Source: Candidatus Parvarchaeota archaeon | GTDB taxonomy: Archaea; Nanobdellota; Nanobdellia; Parvarchaeales; Parvarchaeaceae | Reading direction: 5' to 3' | NCBI GenBank assembly: GCA_023269965.1 | Contig: JAGDXU010000026.1 | Location: 1 to 54,423 of the forward strand | Length of the DNA stretch: 54,423 nt | Shown here: positions 28,742 to 36,997 of the stretch, piece by piece | How the letters are laid out: each line of letters starts with the position of its first letter | How positions within the stretch are numbered: position 1 is the first letter of the stretch | The notes under the pieces: generated by a model | Told to the model about the DNA's origin: nothing | Database searches by the model: none | Seen by the model: the letters and a program-made list of their open reading frames with translations, nothing else | Made by a program: the position numbers and the translations under genes

Positions 28742-29914
28742 TTACTTACTGAATTTCTTGTTAAGTTTAATCGGGTCCGTGTGTCTGAAATATAAATTAA
28801 AGATGAAATCGAATGTTCCCTTTAAGCTTGACCAGTATATCTTCTCCATCATCATTTTTTCAAAATGATTCAGCCTGCTAGGAGGATATGGTACGACTGG
28901 CTGGTCGTATGAACCTATGACAAAAGTCCCTTTTCCATAACCTAAATCAAATGGGCAGTTAGTTCTACCATCGAATTTATCTTCTTTTCCCTGCAAAATA
29001 TTGGCGACTATCTTCGCTTCCAGGTGCGCTCCAACTCCTGCTTTAGAAGTTGGGATATTAGTTGCATCGCCTATTGCAAACGCATCATCAAAACCTTGTA
29101 TTCTCATGTTAAATTTGTCAGTTTTAATGAACCTATCATCATCTAACACGGTCTTCGGCTCGTAATCTATTTTAGCCCCTTTAAAGGGCGGAATTATGAT
29201 TGGAAGATCAAATTTGATCTGGTCCCCCTCAAGCGAATACAATGTATTTGCGTCTATATGGTCCAAATCAAAGAACGTCATTATCTGGATGCCTCTCTCC
29301 TTCATAATAGGCTCTACGACGTTATTAATTGGTTCTGCAGAATAAGCTCTCGGATACGGCGTAAAAAATACAAGTTTTGTTCTGTCTTTTAGTTTTCTTC
29401 TATTTATCAGCATCTCTGTGAGCAGCACCCCCTCTATTGGAGAAGGTGGACATTTGCAAATTGGGGAAGCTTGACCGAGAACGATTGTGCCACCTTTAAA
29501 TGAATTTAGATTTTTCCATACACGCTGTGCATTCTCTATACTTGTATGATAGTCGCCATACTTATCATCGATTTCCTTTAATCCAGAGACAGTGCTGGCA
29601 TCGCTCATCGTACCAGTTGCAACCACTATATAATCATAGGCATATTCTCCACCTTCTGTGAAGACTTTCTTATTCGTTAAGTCAACTTTTTTCACAGGAT
29701 CTAATTTAAATTTGATACCTTTTTTGATCAGCTTAGGGATTTTTTTAGTTGGTACTTCCTTTCCCATAAAAGCCGCATAAAGAAATGCGGGCTGAAAAAC
29801 CTGCGTGTCAGATTTATCCAATATAGTTACATCAAAATCCTTTTGATTCAGTGAGTTTGCGAGGATTATTCCCCCGGCTCCCCCACCGACGATAACAACT
29901 CTCTTTTTTTCCAT
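28742..29914 (-). CDS. sulfide:quinone oxidoreductase-like FAD protein
   Basis: VVIVGGGAGGIILANSL; ASPICKCPPSPIEGVLLTEML; FAIGDATNIPTSKAGVGAHLEAKIVANIL. Confidence 0.88.
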   Translation of the reverse strand: MEKKRVVIVGGGAGGIILANSLNQKDFDVTILDKSDTQVFQPAFLYAAFMGKEVPTKKIPKLIKKGIKFKLDPVKKVDLTNKKVFTEGGEYAYDYIVVATGTMSDASTVSGLKEIDDKYGDYHTSIENAQRVWKNLNSFKGGTIVLGQASPICKCPPSPIEGVLLTEMLINRRKLKDRTKLVFFTPYPRAYSAEPINNVVEPIMKERGIQIMTFFDLDHIDANTLYSLEGDQIKFDLPIIIPPFKGAKIDYEPKTVLDDDRFIKTDKFNMRIQGFDDAFAIGDATNIPTSKAGVGAHLEAKIVANILQGKEDKFDGRTNCPFDLGYGKGTFVIGSYDQPVVPYPPSRLNHFEKMMMEKIYWSSLKGTFDFIFNLYFRHTDPIKLNKKFSK

Positions 29915-30156
29915 TATCTCTTCAGAATTTTTATAATTACTACGACTTTATCTGGCTGATCTTCGATACTCAATACCTGATTTCCGGTCTTCTGGGCCCA
30001 AGCTGTTACATCATTTTTAATCCCCTTGTCAGTTGCCCAGATTTCAATTGTGTCCCCCACTTTTGAGTTCCTATAAGCTTTTGCCAAGTCGACTATCGGG
30101 CCAGGGCAGCTTGATCCCCTTGAATCTACAAAAATCTTGTTTTCTTCCATACTCAT
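29914..30156 (-). CDS. TusA/SirA-family sulfur carrier
   Basis: VDSRGSSCPGPIVDLAKAYRNSKVGDTIEIWATD (CPxP). Confidence 0.93.
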   Translation of the reverse strand: MSMEENKIFVDSRGSSCPGPIVDLAKAYRNSKVGDTIEIWATDKGIKNDVTAWAQKTGNQVLSIEDQPDKVVVIIKILKR

Positions 30157-30554
30157 ATGAAAAGCACCCTCCCATTCTCTGTGTTCGATATGAACGTCGC
30201 AGCCCCAACAATATCATCAACAATCGGATCTAAATCCTCTTTTTTAAACCCAAATAAGTCACATGCAAGCGAGCATGCATAAACCTTAGCCCCCATCTCC
30301 TTAGCACCTTTTATCATCTCATACCATGATTTAACATTATGTTCCTGCATGCTCTTCAATAATTGAGGACCAAAGCTTTCAAACTCCTTAGGCAATAACA
30401 ATTTCTTATCGCCTTTAACGAAATTAAGTAAACCCCAAAAAGTCACAAAAATTTCCACATCTTCGCCCAATGACGCAGCCGCCTGTGAAAGAATCCCTAC
30501 CGACATCAACTTATCTGTAGTGCCGCTGAAAACAATCATTCCAAACTTTCCCAT
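30153..30554 (-). CDS. DsrE/DsrE2-family sulfurtransferase
   Basis: FSGTTDKLMSVGILSQAAASLGEDVEIFVTFWGL; GAKVYACSLACDLFGF. Confidence 0.9.
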   Translation of the reverse strand: MGKFGMIVFSGTTDKLMSVGILSQAAASLGEDVEIFVTFWGLLNFVKGDKKLLLPKEFESFGPQLLKSMQEHNVKSWYEMIKGAKEMGAKVYACSLACDLFGFKKEDLDPIVDDIVGAATFISNTENGRVLFI

Positions 30555-30683
30555 AAATTGCCTCTATATATGGCAAAGCTATGGTAAGATTTAAACTTTT
30601 TTAATGTTATGAAGTCACTGCTAAACCACATCATTTAAATTTTTCAATATTTATGACTCCACTATTTTTCTTCTTATAAGATC

Positions 30684-30756
30684 TGGGCCCAGAGAGATTC
30701 GAACTCTCGACCTTCTGCGTGTAAGGCAGACGTCATAACCGCTAGACTATAGGCCC
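30684..30756 (-). tRNA. tRNA-Val (TAC)
   Basis: GGGCCTA/TGGGCCC acceptor, anticodon arm TCTGC-CTTACAC-GCAGA, T arm GAGAGTTCGAATCTCTC. Confidence 0.95.
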
Positions 30757-30973
30757 CTATATTAAAGTCAATAGATTACTATCCAGTTTTCTATAAATAA
30801 ATGTATTTTAAGTAGGAATGAAACATCGACCAGTTCAGCTGTAAGAATACAACAAAGGCGAAGTAGACGAAGAACTGCATACGAAGAATGAGGAACCATC
30901 CCAAACAGCGCTATAAAGATGTCACTTAACACTAAAACCCAATGAAAAAAAGCCTCTCAGCGACTATAACCTC

Positions 30974-31097
30974 TGCAGGGGGTGGGATTTGAACCCACGA
31001 GGGCGCTAGGCCACAGGATATCCTTCCCGATTCCTTAAAATCATCAAAAAAAGACCGGACTTAAGTCCTGCGCGTTGGGCCGCTTCGCTACCCCTGC
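30974..31097 (-). tRNA. tRNA-Leu (TAA) with a ~40-nt intron at 37/38
   Basis: GCAGGGG/CCCCTGC acceptor; CAGGA-CTTAAG|intron|A-TCCTG; 124 nt total, 84 nt mature. Confidence 0.93.
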
Positions 31098-31211
31098 TCA
31101 GATTGCCTTGCGCATTAGCTTTCGCTTTCTCTTTCTTTCCTGTAGTTTTTTCTTTCTGGTCTTCCACCTGTCTTGGTGTACTTTTTTCCAGTTCCTAGAG
31201 CTGCGTTTCAT
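31098..31211 (-). CDS. 37-aa highly basic protein, eL41-like candidate
   Basis: MKRSSRNWKKVHQDRWKTRKKKLQERKRKRKLMRKAI with strong SD (GGAGGT) 6 nt upstream; missed by ORF track length cutoff. Confidence 0.7.
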   Translation of the reverse strand: MKRSSRNWKKVHQDRWKTRKKKLQERKRKRKLMRKAI

Positions 31212-31381
31212 TATTACCTCCTCTGATTTAACTATAATCTATAGATTATCACCTACGATTTAAATGTATATTTATTACGCTTGTTAAAATCTAATTTAAA
31301 TATAGACATCTATTGAAATATAATTATAGTAATGAAACTATGGACAATTTATATTAACTGTTCAAACTGGAGTAAACTGAT

Positions 31382-31741
31382 ATGATTATAGACTTAGATA
31401 CCGTATTTTCGCTGATTATATTCACAATATCGCTTGCGACTTCTATATTTTCTATATTGATACTCATCGTGCTATACAAGCATAGGGCTGACAGAGCCCC
31501 GCTATTATCTTTCTTTTTGAATAAAGGTAGGGCTATAAAGCATCTGAACCTTTTCATATTTCCGGCAGTTTTCATCCTAGTCTTTGGGATTTTCGTCTTG
31601 TTGCCTCTATTTTTTAGGTTTTCTGCGATGTTAAGTGAAATCTTAGCTTATTTTCCGTATATCTTCGGAGCCTTAAGCATCCTGTTCATAGCCTTCATAA
31701 ATTATAGATGGTTTGGATGGTTTAGGAGGTTTGCAAAATGA
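31382..31741 (+). CDS. membrane protein, uncharacterized (119 aa)
   Basis: Several hydrophobic segments; overlaps the next ORF. Confidence 0.7.
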   Translation: MIIDLDTVFSLIIFTISLATSIFSILILIVLYKHRADRAPLLSFFLNKGRAIKHLNLFIFPAVFILVFGIFVLLPLFFRFSAMLSEILAYFPYIFGALSILFIAFINYRWFGWFRRFAK

Positions 31742-32040
31742 TGCTGAATGGGATATACGTATACATAGCAGCTACAGAGTCCATCCTGATGTTCTCGTTT
31801 ATCGTTTATCTTCTTTACCAACTCAGGGAATCCCCCGAGCTTCTCTTGTCAAGCTTCTATACCCATAAGCTGAAAATATACTCATTTGCTTTCTTTGCGG
31901 TGGCTTTTTTAATATTGTCCATATCCTATTCATTCTCTTTTTTCGCCTTTACGGCTAGCATAGCTAGTGTGTCAGAAGAAGACGGGTTAATCCTGGCGTT
32001 ATTCTTTTTGGATGCTTACTTTTTGATCATGGCCTCTTGA
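31738..32040 (+). CDS. membrane protein, uncharacterized (100 aa)
   Basis: ATGATG overlap with upstream ORF; hydrophobic. Confidence 0.7.
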   Translation: MMLNGIYVYIAATESILMFSFIVYLLYQLRESPELLLSSFYTHKLKIYSFAFFAVAFLILSISYSFSFFAFTASIASVSEEDGLILALFFLDAYFLIMAS

Positions 32041-32050
32041 ATGTAAAGAA

Positions 32051-32146
32051 TTAAATTTTAAGCATCCATTTCCAAGCATGGACAACCTTTATTGTTTTTC
32101 CATTTACTTTGATTGATCTTGATAGCCCTGTTCCTCTTAGAGGCAT
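32051..32146 (-). CDS. possible 31-aa ORF MPLRGTGLSRSIKVNGKTIKVVHAWKWMLKI in frame with xth after its TGA
   Basis: Open frame continues directly from the xth stop; no clear SD. Confidence 0.3.
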   Translation of the reverse strand: MPLRGTGLSRSIKVNGKTIKVVHAWKWMLKI

Positions 32147-32182
32147 ATCTCTTTTGGTGACTTTTTGAATAGGTAATATTAA

Positions 32183-32941
32183 TCATCCCTTCAGCTCAAT
32201 TACAACTGGTGCATGGTCTGACCCTTTCTGCTCTTCGAGAATATCAGCTTTAATGATCTTCTTCTTTAGCTCTTCAGACACAACACAGTAATCTATCCTC
32301 CACCCTATATTTTTATCTCTTGCGTTGAATCTATAGGTCCACCATGAGTAGTGCCCACCCTCCTTTACAAACATCCTATAAGTGTCTATATATCCCCGAC
32401 TTAGAAATTTAGTCATCCATTCCCTTTCCTGCGGTGTAAAGCCGGCATTATTCTCGTTCTCCTTAGGCCTAGCTATATCAATCTCTTCATGCGCAACATT
32501 AAAGTCGCCACATATAATAACTGGTTTTTGCTTTCTAAGCCCCTGCAAGAAACCTTCTATTTCCTCATCAAACTTCATTTTGAATTCTAACCTTGTTAGG
32601 CCGTGCTGTGAGTTGGGAAAGTAAGAATTAATAATGTACATATTGTCAAACTCCAAAGTCAGAACCCTGCCTTCGTCGTCAAATTTGGGGTCTCCTATTC
32701 CTTCTATAACTTTAAGGGGCTTTGCTTTAGAAAGGCTTAGGACACCGCTGTATCCCTTCCTTTTAGCTGGATAAGGGAATACATAGTATCCCAGTTCGTT
32801 TATTTCTACAGGCACCGTATCGCTCTTTATCTCCTGGAAAAGTAATATATCATATCTTTTGCTTTGAATCAACTCTTTTAAACCCTTACCCCATGCACTT
32901 CTTATACCATTTACATTCCAAGACAATATCTTAATGCTCAT
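32183..32941 (-). CDS. exodeoxyribonuclease III / AP endonuclease (ORF track extends to 33007)
   Basis: MSIKILSWNVNGIRSAWGKGL, LLFQEIKSD, ICGDFNVAHEEIDIARP, RIDYCVVS, GSDHAPV. Confidence 0.96.
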   Translation of the reverse strand: MSIKILSWNVNGIRSAWGKGLKELIQSKRYDILLFQEIKSDTVPVEINELGYYVFPYPAKRKGYSGVLSLSKAKPLKVIEGIGDPKFDDEGRVLTLEFDNMYIINSYFPNSQHGLTRLEFKMKFDEEIEGFLQGLRKQKPVIICGDFNVAHEEIDIARPKENENNAGFTPQEREWMTKFLSRGYIDTYRMFVKEGGHYSWWTYRFNARDKNIGWRIDYCVVSEELKKKIIKADILEEQKGSDHAPVVIELKG

Positions 32942-33043
32942 TTTTTCCACTCCGTGAGGCGATTGTATACTAAAAAATAAACATATGAAGCATAAATATC
33001 TGCTCAAAAAGGTTAAAAACCACTCAATTACATAGTATTTAAT

Positions 33044-34234
33044 ATGTCCAGGGATAAAAAGACAAGGATACTGATAACAGACTTCAAGCTTGGAAGAGAG
33101 TTTGGGGGCGCAGAATTCGTTGCTAAAACTCTGTATGATGGGTTAAAAAAACATTATAATATCTCATACTTTGGTTTTGATATTGGTATAAACGAAAAAT
33201 CAAAACATATAGGGACACCAACCAGCAATTTCATTTCAAAGGTTTACAACTCCAAACTTTTCAGATATTTCATGAAAAACATGTTCTACCGTTCAAAAAC
33301 CTGGAGGGGAGTTGTTTTCTTCTTAAATGAATTGAGAAGAAAAATAACACTTAAGGAAGGCGAGATATACACAGATTTAGTGATCTCCAACAGCCCATAT
33401 GATTACTCTATATTATCTGGCAAGAATAGATTCAAGGTACACATTTCTAAAGGGATTATATTCGTGAAACACGGCGTATACTCGGATTTAGGGTACCCCT
33501 ACCCAGACAATCTGATAAAAGACAAGCCGTTTAAAATAGTGGCCTTAAATTCATCTGATTACTCAAATCTTTCCAAATTATACGGTAGGGAAAATGTAGC
33601 CTTGATACACAATGGTCTGGACATAGATGTTAATATAAATTTAACAAAAGATGATCTTAATTATCTGTCGTCCATAGATATAAACTCTGATAATAAGGTA
33701 ATTTTAAGCTTAGGGAGATTGGAGGACACGCAAAAAGGATTCTCATTCGGAATAAAGGCGATGGCTCTCCTGAAGGATAAGTATCCTAACCTAATCTATG
33801 TCGTCGCCGGCAAAGGCCCCGATATGGATATGTACAGGAAGTTGATATCAAAATATGGTCTAGATAACAAAGTAAAGTTATTAGGCTACGTGACAGACGA
33901 GCAGAAGTATTCTCTTTTCAGAAGAGCCGACATAATACTCCAGCCATCAGAGAGAGAGGTCTTCAGTATATTCACTTTAGAGGTGATGCATTTTGGAAAG
34001 CCTATAATAACTACGAAGAACGAAGGGTCGATAGACATAATAAAGGATGGATACAACGGCTTCTTCGCAGAGAGAAATGAAAAAGACATAGCTGATAAGG
34101 TCGAGAAGATCTTAAGCTTGGATATGAACAAGCTTGCTAAAATAAAAAGAAACTCTTTAAGCACAATTAAGCTATTTTCTATAGAGAAAATGATTAAAAG
34201 TTATAAAAGCGTCATAAAAGAGTTAGCCAAATGA
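33044..34234 (+). CDS. glycosyltransferase family 4 (GT-B)
   Basis: VILSLGRLEDTQKGFSFGIKAMALLKD...YVVAGKGPDMDMYRKL...LQPSEREVFSIFTLEVMHFGKPIITT. Confidence 0.93.
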   Translation: MSRDKKTRILITDFKLGREFGGAEFVAKTLYDGLKKHYNISYFGFDIGINEKSKHIGTPTSNFISKVYNSKLFRYFMKNMFYRSKTWRGVVFFLNELRRKITLKEGEIYTDLVISNSPYDYSILSGKNRFKVHISKGIIFVKHGVYSDLGYPYPDNLIKDKPFKIVALNSSDYSNLSKLYGRENVALIHNGLDIDVNINLTKDDLNYLSSIDINSDNKVILSLGRLEDTQKGFSFGIKAMALLKDKYPNLIYVVAGKGPDMDMYRKLISKYGLDNKVKLLGYVTDEQKYSLFRRADIILQPSEREVFSIFTLEVMHFGKPIITTKNEGSIDIIKDGYNGFFAERNEKDIADKVEKILSLDMNKLAKIKRNSLSTIKLFSIEKMIKSYKSVIKELAK

Positions 34235-34238
34235 GCGT

Positions 34239-35246
34239 ATGGAAGGACCCCTATTAAGTTTTTGTGGGACAGTTTACAATTCTGCCAGAACTGTGGAAAG
34301 CAGTTTAGATTCAATCTTAAAACAGTTTAATGGTTTAAAAGGTGGATTTGAGGTCGTTGTAGTCGACAACTTTTCTACTGATGGAACGTGGGAGATACTC
34401 AAATCATATTCAAAAAAGTATAAAAACTTCAAGATAATTCAAGCCAAGTGCTCTAGGGGATTAGGGAGAGCAATAGCCTACAATCACTCTAATGGTAAAT
34501 ATTTTATGTCAATAGACCTTGACAACATATACGAACCCATATTAAGGAAAGTAATAGAAGGATTGATTAGAACATACAAGCCATATTCTCTGATAAACCC
34601 AATACATTTCATGGACAGAAAAACCATGGATAAGATAGGTAATTGGAGAGACTTACTAGCTGCAGAGGATATGGAGCTTTATGCTAGGGCATTATATAAA
34701 GGCATTAAAATCTATTCGTTGCCAGCTCATCTATTCCAAAACGAGATAGCAAGAGGAAACAGGGAAGAGAGATACTCCGGATTTAAATTCCGAAGATTAA
34801 AGAAACTCATAAGACTTTACAAGGCAACTGATGCCGCTTTAAAGGCTCAAGGTGTACTTCATTTCAAAGATGTAATCAGAAAAACGCGTTCATATGAATT
34901 TTTGGCAAAGATTGTACTATTAAAAATAAAAATCCTTAGGCAGAAAGTTTATAGATACTCAGATAGATACATTAACTCTATCTATATAGCTGACAATACA
35001 AGGATAATAGATCCACGTAAACTGCATATCCCTAAAAAATATATAATATTAACTGTCGGAATTTGGCTACAAAATTTGGAAGCATTTAACAAACTACAAG
35101 AGGATATAAGTAAGTTTCGCTTTGACCATTTCAAACTAATAGGAAAGAGGTACAGAACTTTGATCATATCTGCTTTTTACTATGATGAGACTGCAAAGGA
35201 TATTTTGAAATTCAACGAAAAATTCTACCAAAGTTATTACAAATAA
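34239..35246 (+). CDS. glycosyltransferase family 2
   Basis: SFCGTVYNSARTVESSLDSILKQ...VVDNFSTDGTWEIL...SIDLDN. Confidence 0.9.
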   Translation: MEGPLLSFCGTVYNSARTVESSLDSILKQFNGLKGGFEVVVVDNFSTDGTWEILKSYSKKYKNFKIIQAKCSRGLGRAIAYNHSNGKYFMSIDLDNIYEPILRKVIEGLIRTYKPYSLINPIHFMDRKTMDKIGNWRDLLAAEDMELYARALYKGIKIYSLPAHLFQNEIARGNREERYSGFKFRRLKKLIRLYKATDAALKAQGVLHFKDVIRKTRSYEFLAKIVLLKIKILRQKVYRYSDRYINSIYIADNTRIIDPRKLHIPKKYIILTVGIWLQNLEAFNKLQEDISKFRFDHFKLIGKRYRTLIISAFYYDETAKDILKFNEKFYQSYYK

Positions 35247-35291
35247 GACTTGTTAACATTTAATGCAAATATTTTTGATTATACATGTAAT

Positions 35292-35365
35292 TGGGGTGGA
35301 TGGGATTTGAACCCACGACCTCTGGCACCCGAAACCAGTATCATACCAAGCTAGACTACCACCCC
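35292..35365 (-). tRNA. tRNA-Pro (CGG)
   Basis: GGGGTGG/CCACCCC acceptor, anticodon arm CTGGT-TTCGGGT-GCCAG, T arm GTGGGTTCAAATCCCAT. Confidence 0.93.
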
Positions 35366-35370
35366 ATATA

Positions 35371-36388
35371 CTATTGTTGTGCCCTATGATACTCCGGATA
35401 CACACCTGGTCTCATTATAACACTGTCAGTTCTTATTACTATACCTTTCTCTATGTCTTTCAGTGAACTTGAATCTATCGCTGCCTTCCCTATTGCTACA
35501 ATCTCTCCTTTGAGTGTGTATATCAAAACCCATTCGTCTATCTTGAAAGGATTAAACTTAACTACGCCAGGGACAGCTACTGGAGCACCTTTGCAGACCG
35601 TATCAACGGCAAAATCAGATATCCACACCTTCGGAAGGAAATCTACAGCTTTCTCTATATTCTGGACCACCTTATTTAATGGCTTTTCATCCCCCTCCTT
35701 TTCATAGAAGTAAACCGCATCTTCTAAATTCTGAAGGGTCGACAAACTATCGTCTTCAGTGAGATTAGCAACTTTTGTCCTCCTCAATTCTACCATATGG
35801 GCGCCTACACCAATCTTTTCCCCCATGTCGTGTATCAGCTTCCTTATATATGTGCCTGATTCTACACCAACCCTAAAGAGGACATCTCTTCCATCTACTT
35901 CCAATATATCTAGATAATAAACTGTTCTCTCTCTATACTGCCTTTTTACATTTGATCTTACCGGCGGAAGCTGATTTATCTTGCCAACAAACTCTAGCAT
36001 CTGTTTCTTCAGATGCTCTTCATCGAATTCTTTATGAACATGCATCAAGGCAATGTATTCTTTTCCGCCTAAAAGAAGGAGAGCTATCGCTTTATTTGCG
36101 CGGTTTAAGGATAAAGGCAGCAATCCAGTCACGTTGGGATTTCTTTGTGAATCACACTAAAGTCCCTGAGTAACCGATCTTACTGACATTCAGCGGAGAC
36201 AGTATCCTCTTGGCGATAAAAGCGGAAGTCTTTGATCTTATTCCGCTTGGTTTGTCAAGCAAAATGAAGCCAAGGTCAAGCTTCTGCTTTATATTCCTCC
36301 TGTCGGGATATACTCCGTAATCCTCACAGGTCGCCTCATCGCGCAAAGATATAACTTCACGTTTTATACCTTCATAAGGCAGGCCCAT
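35371..36388 (-). CDS. cbf5: tRNA/rRNA pseudouridine synthase Cbf5 (TruB family + PUA), complement(join(35371..36140,36157..36388)) with a 16-nt intron
   Basis: Exon 1 ends ...KIGYSGTL, exon 2 starts ..PNVTGLLPLSL; splicing gives 1002 nt (333 aa) with SGTLDPNVTG; PUA C-terminus; cmk upstream. Confidence 0.92.
36141..36156 (-). other. 16-nt BHB intron in cbf5 (TGTGATTCACAAAGAA)
   Basis: GGGA-CTTT-AG^T-GTG-ATT-CAC-AAAG-AA^A-TCCC folds as a canonical bulge-helix-bulge. Confidence 0.9.
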
Positions 36389-36397
36389 TGAACTAGA

Positions 36398-36955
36398 TTA
36401 TACTTTAAAGAATTTAAATATAAAATCCACGCAGAGATCTCTTAGATTATCCCTGTCCAATTTACTGGAATCCACAACTAGATCAAATGGAGCTAAATCG
36501 TAGGACACGTCTATTTTGTACAAACTTCTATAAATATTTGCGGTCAAATCGTCTTTCTTTTTAATTGCAGTAAGGGCAGATTTGTATGGGATATCGTCTC
36601 TTATAGATACCCTACGCGCTCTCACCTCTATCGGTGCTTTAACATATATCTTCACTGTATTTCTATTGCTACCTAACAGCCATGGCATAGTCCAGCTATC
36701 CACTACAATATTATCGCTTCTCCTAATGATCCTAAGGAGCTCCGAATCTAGTCTTTTATCAAACTTGGTATTCTTGAGCCTAAAGAGGATCATCTGTATC
36801 CCTTCTTTAGATTCCCACGATCTAAACGTCTTGTCTGGAAGTAGATCTTTAAGCTTGGAACTGCCTGAGAGATACTCTAAATTAAGCTCATCTGCCAACC
36901 CCTTAGCTAAAGTAGTCTTTCCTGAAGCTGTCAGACCGGATACCGTTATTATCAT
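36398..36955 (-). CDS. cmk: archaeal cytidylate kinase
   Basis: MIITVSGLTASGKTTLAKGLADELNLEYLSG; adjacent to cbf5. Confidence 0.92.
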   Translation of the reverse strand: MIITVSGLTASGKTTLAKGLADELNLEYLSGSSKLKDLLPDKTFRSWESKEGIQMILFRLKNTKFDKRLDSELLRIIRRSDNIVVDSWTMPWLLGSNRNTVKIYVKAPIEVRARRVSIRDDIPYKSALTAIKKKDDLTANIYRSLYKIDVSYDLAPFDLVVDSSKLDRDNLRDLCVDFIFKFFKV

Positions 36956-36997
36956 ACAGTATTTACAAAAGCATTCATCTTTTATAAAATTAAATTT

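Noticed and set aside
30757-30973. 217-nt gap between tRNA-Leu and tRNA-Val as a possible ncRNA
   Set aside because: A TATA-like element is present on the plus strand, but no recognisable RNA family or strong fold; also explained as spacer and promoter for tRNA-Val.
35371-36388. cbf5 as a frameshifted pseudogene
   Set aside because: A simple indel would leave extra residues inside the invariant catalytic motif; the exact 16-nt removal plus a perfect BHB favours an intron.
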